Positions 4,914 through 5,483 of a DNA stretch of 5,483 nt are shown here, one piece after another. A model generated the notes under the pieces. The model was given only the letters and a program-made list of their open reading frames with translations. It was not told the origin of the DNA and made no database searches. A program made the position numbers and the translations under genes. How positions within the stretch are numbered: the stretch's first letter is position 1; the number at the start of each line of letters is the position of its first letter. The stretch comes from Thiotrichales bacterium (GTDB lineage: Bacteria; Pseudomonadota; Gammaproteobacteria; PS1; Pseudothioglobaceae): NCBI GenBank assembly GCA_002698045.1, contig NZUR01000034.1:9933-15415 (forward strand), read 5' to 3'.

Positions 4914-5483
4914 TCAACTCTTATAGATTCCTACCTCAATAGTAACCGATTGAACTTGCGGGTGCTTTTGTTGAAGCTGATTGGTTAAATCCTCAATAAT
5001 ATAATCAATACGCCTTACCGTGGCAAATACTGCAGAACGCTCGTCCCTCAGTTCGATATGTTCTGATATTTGCGCCCTCTCTTGCTCAATGTCAGCTTGG
5101 ATGTTGTCTATTAAAGCCTCCTCTCTCACTTCGACCTCGGCAACAAGAACAATGTTGTTTTCATCCATCACAATAGATTTGACATCGTGGCAAAGCTCAA
5201 CCTCACTGTGCTCTTTACAAATTCTTGTAAAGGACTCTTCAATTTCCAAATGTCGAATATCGGACAGATAAATCATATTTACCCTGCCCAAAAAAGCTGC
5301 TGCAATGCCTAGTAAAATGGCAATTAGAGAAGAAAACAGAATATCCCAAAGCGGATTACCAGTGATATAAGAAAGAGAGATACCGATGATTGCCAGCAAG
5401 ATACCAACCATCGCGATACTGTCTTCGAGGATCATCGCCACCAGCGTTGGATCTTTGGCCTCAGATATATATTGCACAATAGA
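4914..5483 (-). CDS. Cation diffusion facilitator (SLC30A9/ZnT9-like) transporter, C-terminal part, partial at 5' side
   Basis: Read on the minus strand, the frame is open from the window edge (codons S-I-V-Q-Y) to TGA at 4914-4916, giving 189 residues. The GTG at 5477-5475 is most likely an internal valine, not a start. The fragment opens with K-D-P-T-L-V-A-M-I-L-E-D-S (residues 10-22), a hallmark of the ZnT9-like branch of CDF transporters, where TM5 carries E-D. Two membrane segments follow, about 14-40 and 46-72, separated by T-G-N-P-x-W-D. The rest is the cytoplasmic domain, ending in H-P-Q-V-Q-S-V-T-I-E-V like other CDF tails. Compared with typical members, about 30-35 charged residues (I-D-N-I-Q-A-D-I-E-Q-E-R and onward) lie between the first strands and the final helix. 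The protein should export divalent metal by proton exchange in the inner membrane, but the metal cannot be told. It is on the opposite strand from the other genes and therefore separately transcribed. Confidence 0.85.
   Translation of the reverse strand, partial: SIVQYISEAKDPTLVAMILEDSIAMVGILLAIIGISLSYITGNPLWDILFSSLIAILLGIAAAFLGRVNMIYLSDIRHLEIEESFTRICKEHSEVELCHDVKSIVMDENNIVLVAEVEVREEALIDNIQADIEQERAQISEHIELRDERSAVFATVRRIDYIIEDLTNQLQQKHPQVQSVTIEVGIYKS

Noticed and set aside
5020..5271. Plus-strand open frame of 83 codons opposite the CDF gene
   Set aside because: It is antisense to a well-conserved transporter, is dominated by Ser, Thr and Leu as expected for a shadow frame, and has no ribosome site or family resemblance.
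5475..5477. GTG as the start of a separate short protein on the minus strand
   Set aside because: The frame stays open to the window edge and the protein begins in the middle of the CDF membrane domain, so this is an internal valine of a truncated view.

Overview
The window looks like chromosomal DNA from an AT-rich gammaproteobacterium (roughly 40% G+C by eye). It is probably free-living or marine, but I cannot name a genus. The protein sequences point that way. MutY and RibF resemble the Escherichia coli proteins along their whole length. The DUF2797 protein, the P-loop ATPase and the MetA-like acyltransferase are of the kind I associate with environmental gammaproteobacteria. No mobile element, tRNA, rRNA or CRISPR array is visible.

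Layout, left to right. Positions 1-96 are the C-terminal tail of a long-form (ADE1-like) SAICAR synthetase, PurC. It overlaps a DUF2797 gene (87-887) by 10 bases. A 90-base gap follows, holding a weak candidate promoter and a possible 20-codon reading frame (919-981) that overlaps the next start as ATGA. Then comes a compact run of plus-strand genes: a P-loop kinase-like ATPase (978-1814), one base, a MetA-family homoserine O-acyltransferase (1816-2874), a four-base GTGA overlap, adenine glycosylase mutY (2871-3902), 21 bases, and ribF (3924-4850). The ribF gene converges on the 3' end of a minus-strand cation diffusion facilitator gene (4914 to beyond the right edge).

The spacing suggests the ATPase, metA and mutY are co-transcribed, with ribF read through or started from its own weak promoter. 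Known roles cover purine synthesis (purC), methionine synthesis (metA), repair of A:8-oxoguanine mispairs (mutY), FMN/FAD synthesis (ribF) and metal export (CDF). Most of these are housekeeping jobs.

The less explained parts are the DUF2797 protein (a cysteine cluster followed by a GIY-YIG-like core), the ATPase beside metA, and the MetA subtype, which lacks the lysine pair found near the active site of E. coli MetA. I found no clear evidence of a wholly new system. The ATPase-metA pair, with its possible tiny leader ORF, is the best candidate for something undescribed. Clear Shine-Dalgarno sequences are scarce: only the ATPase gene has an obvious one.
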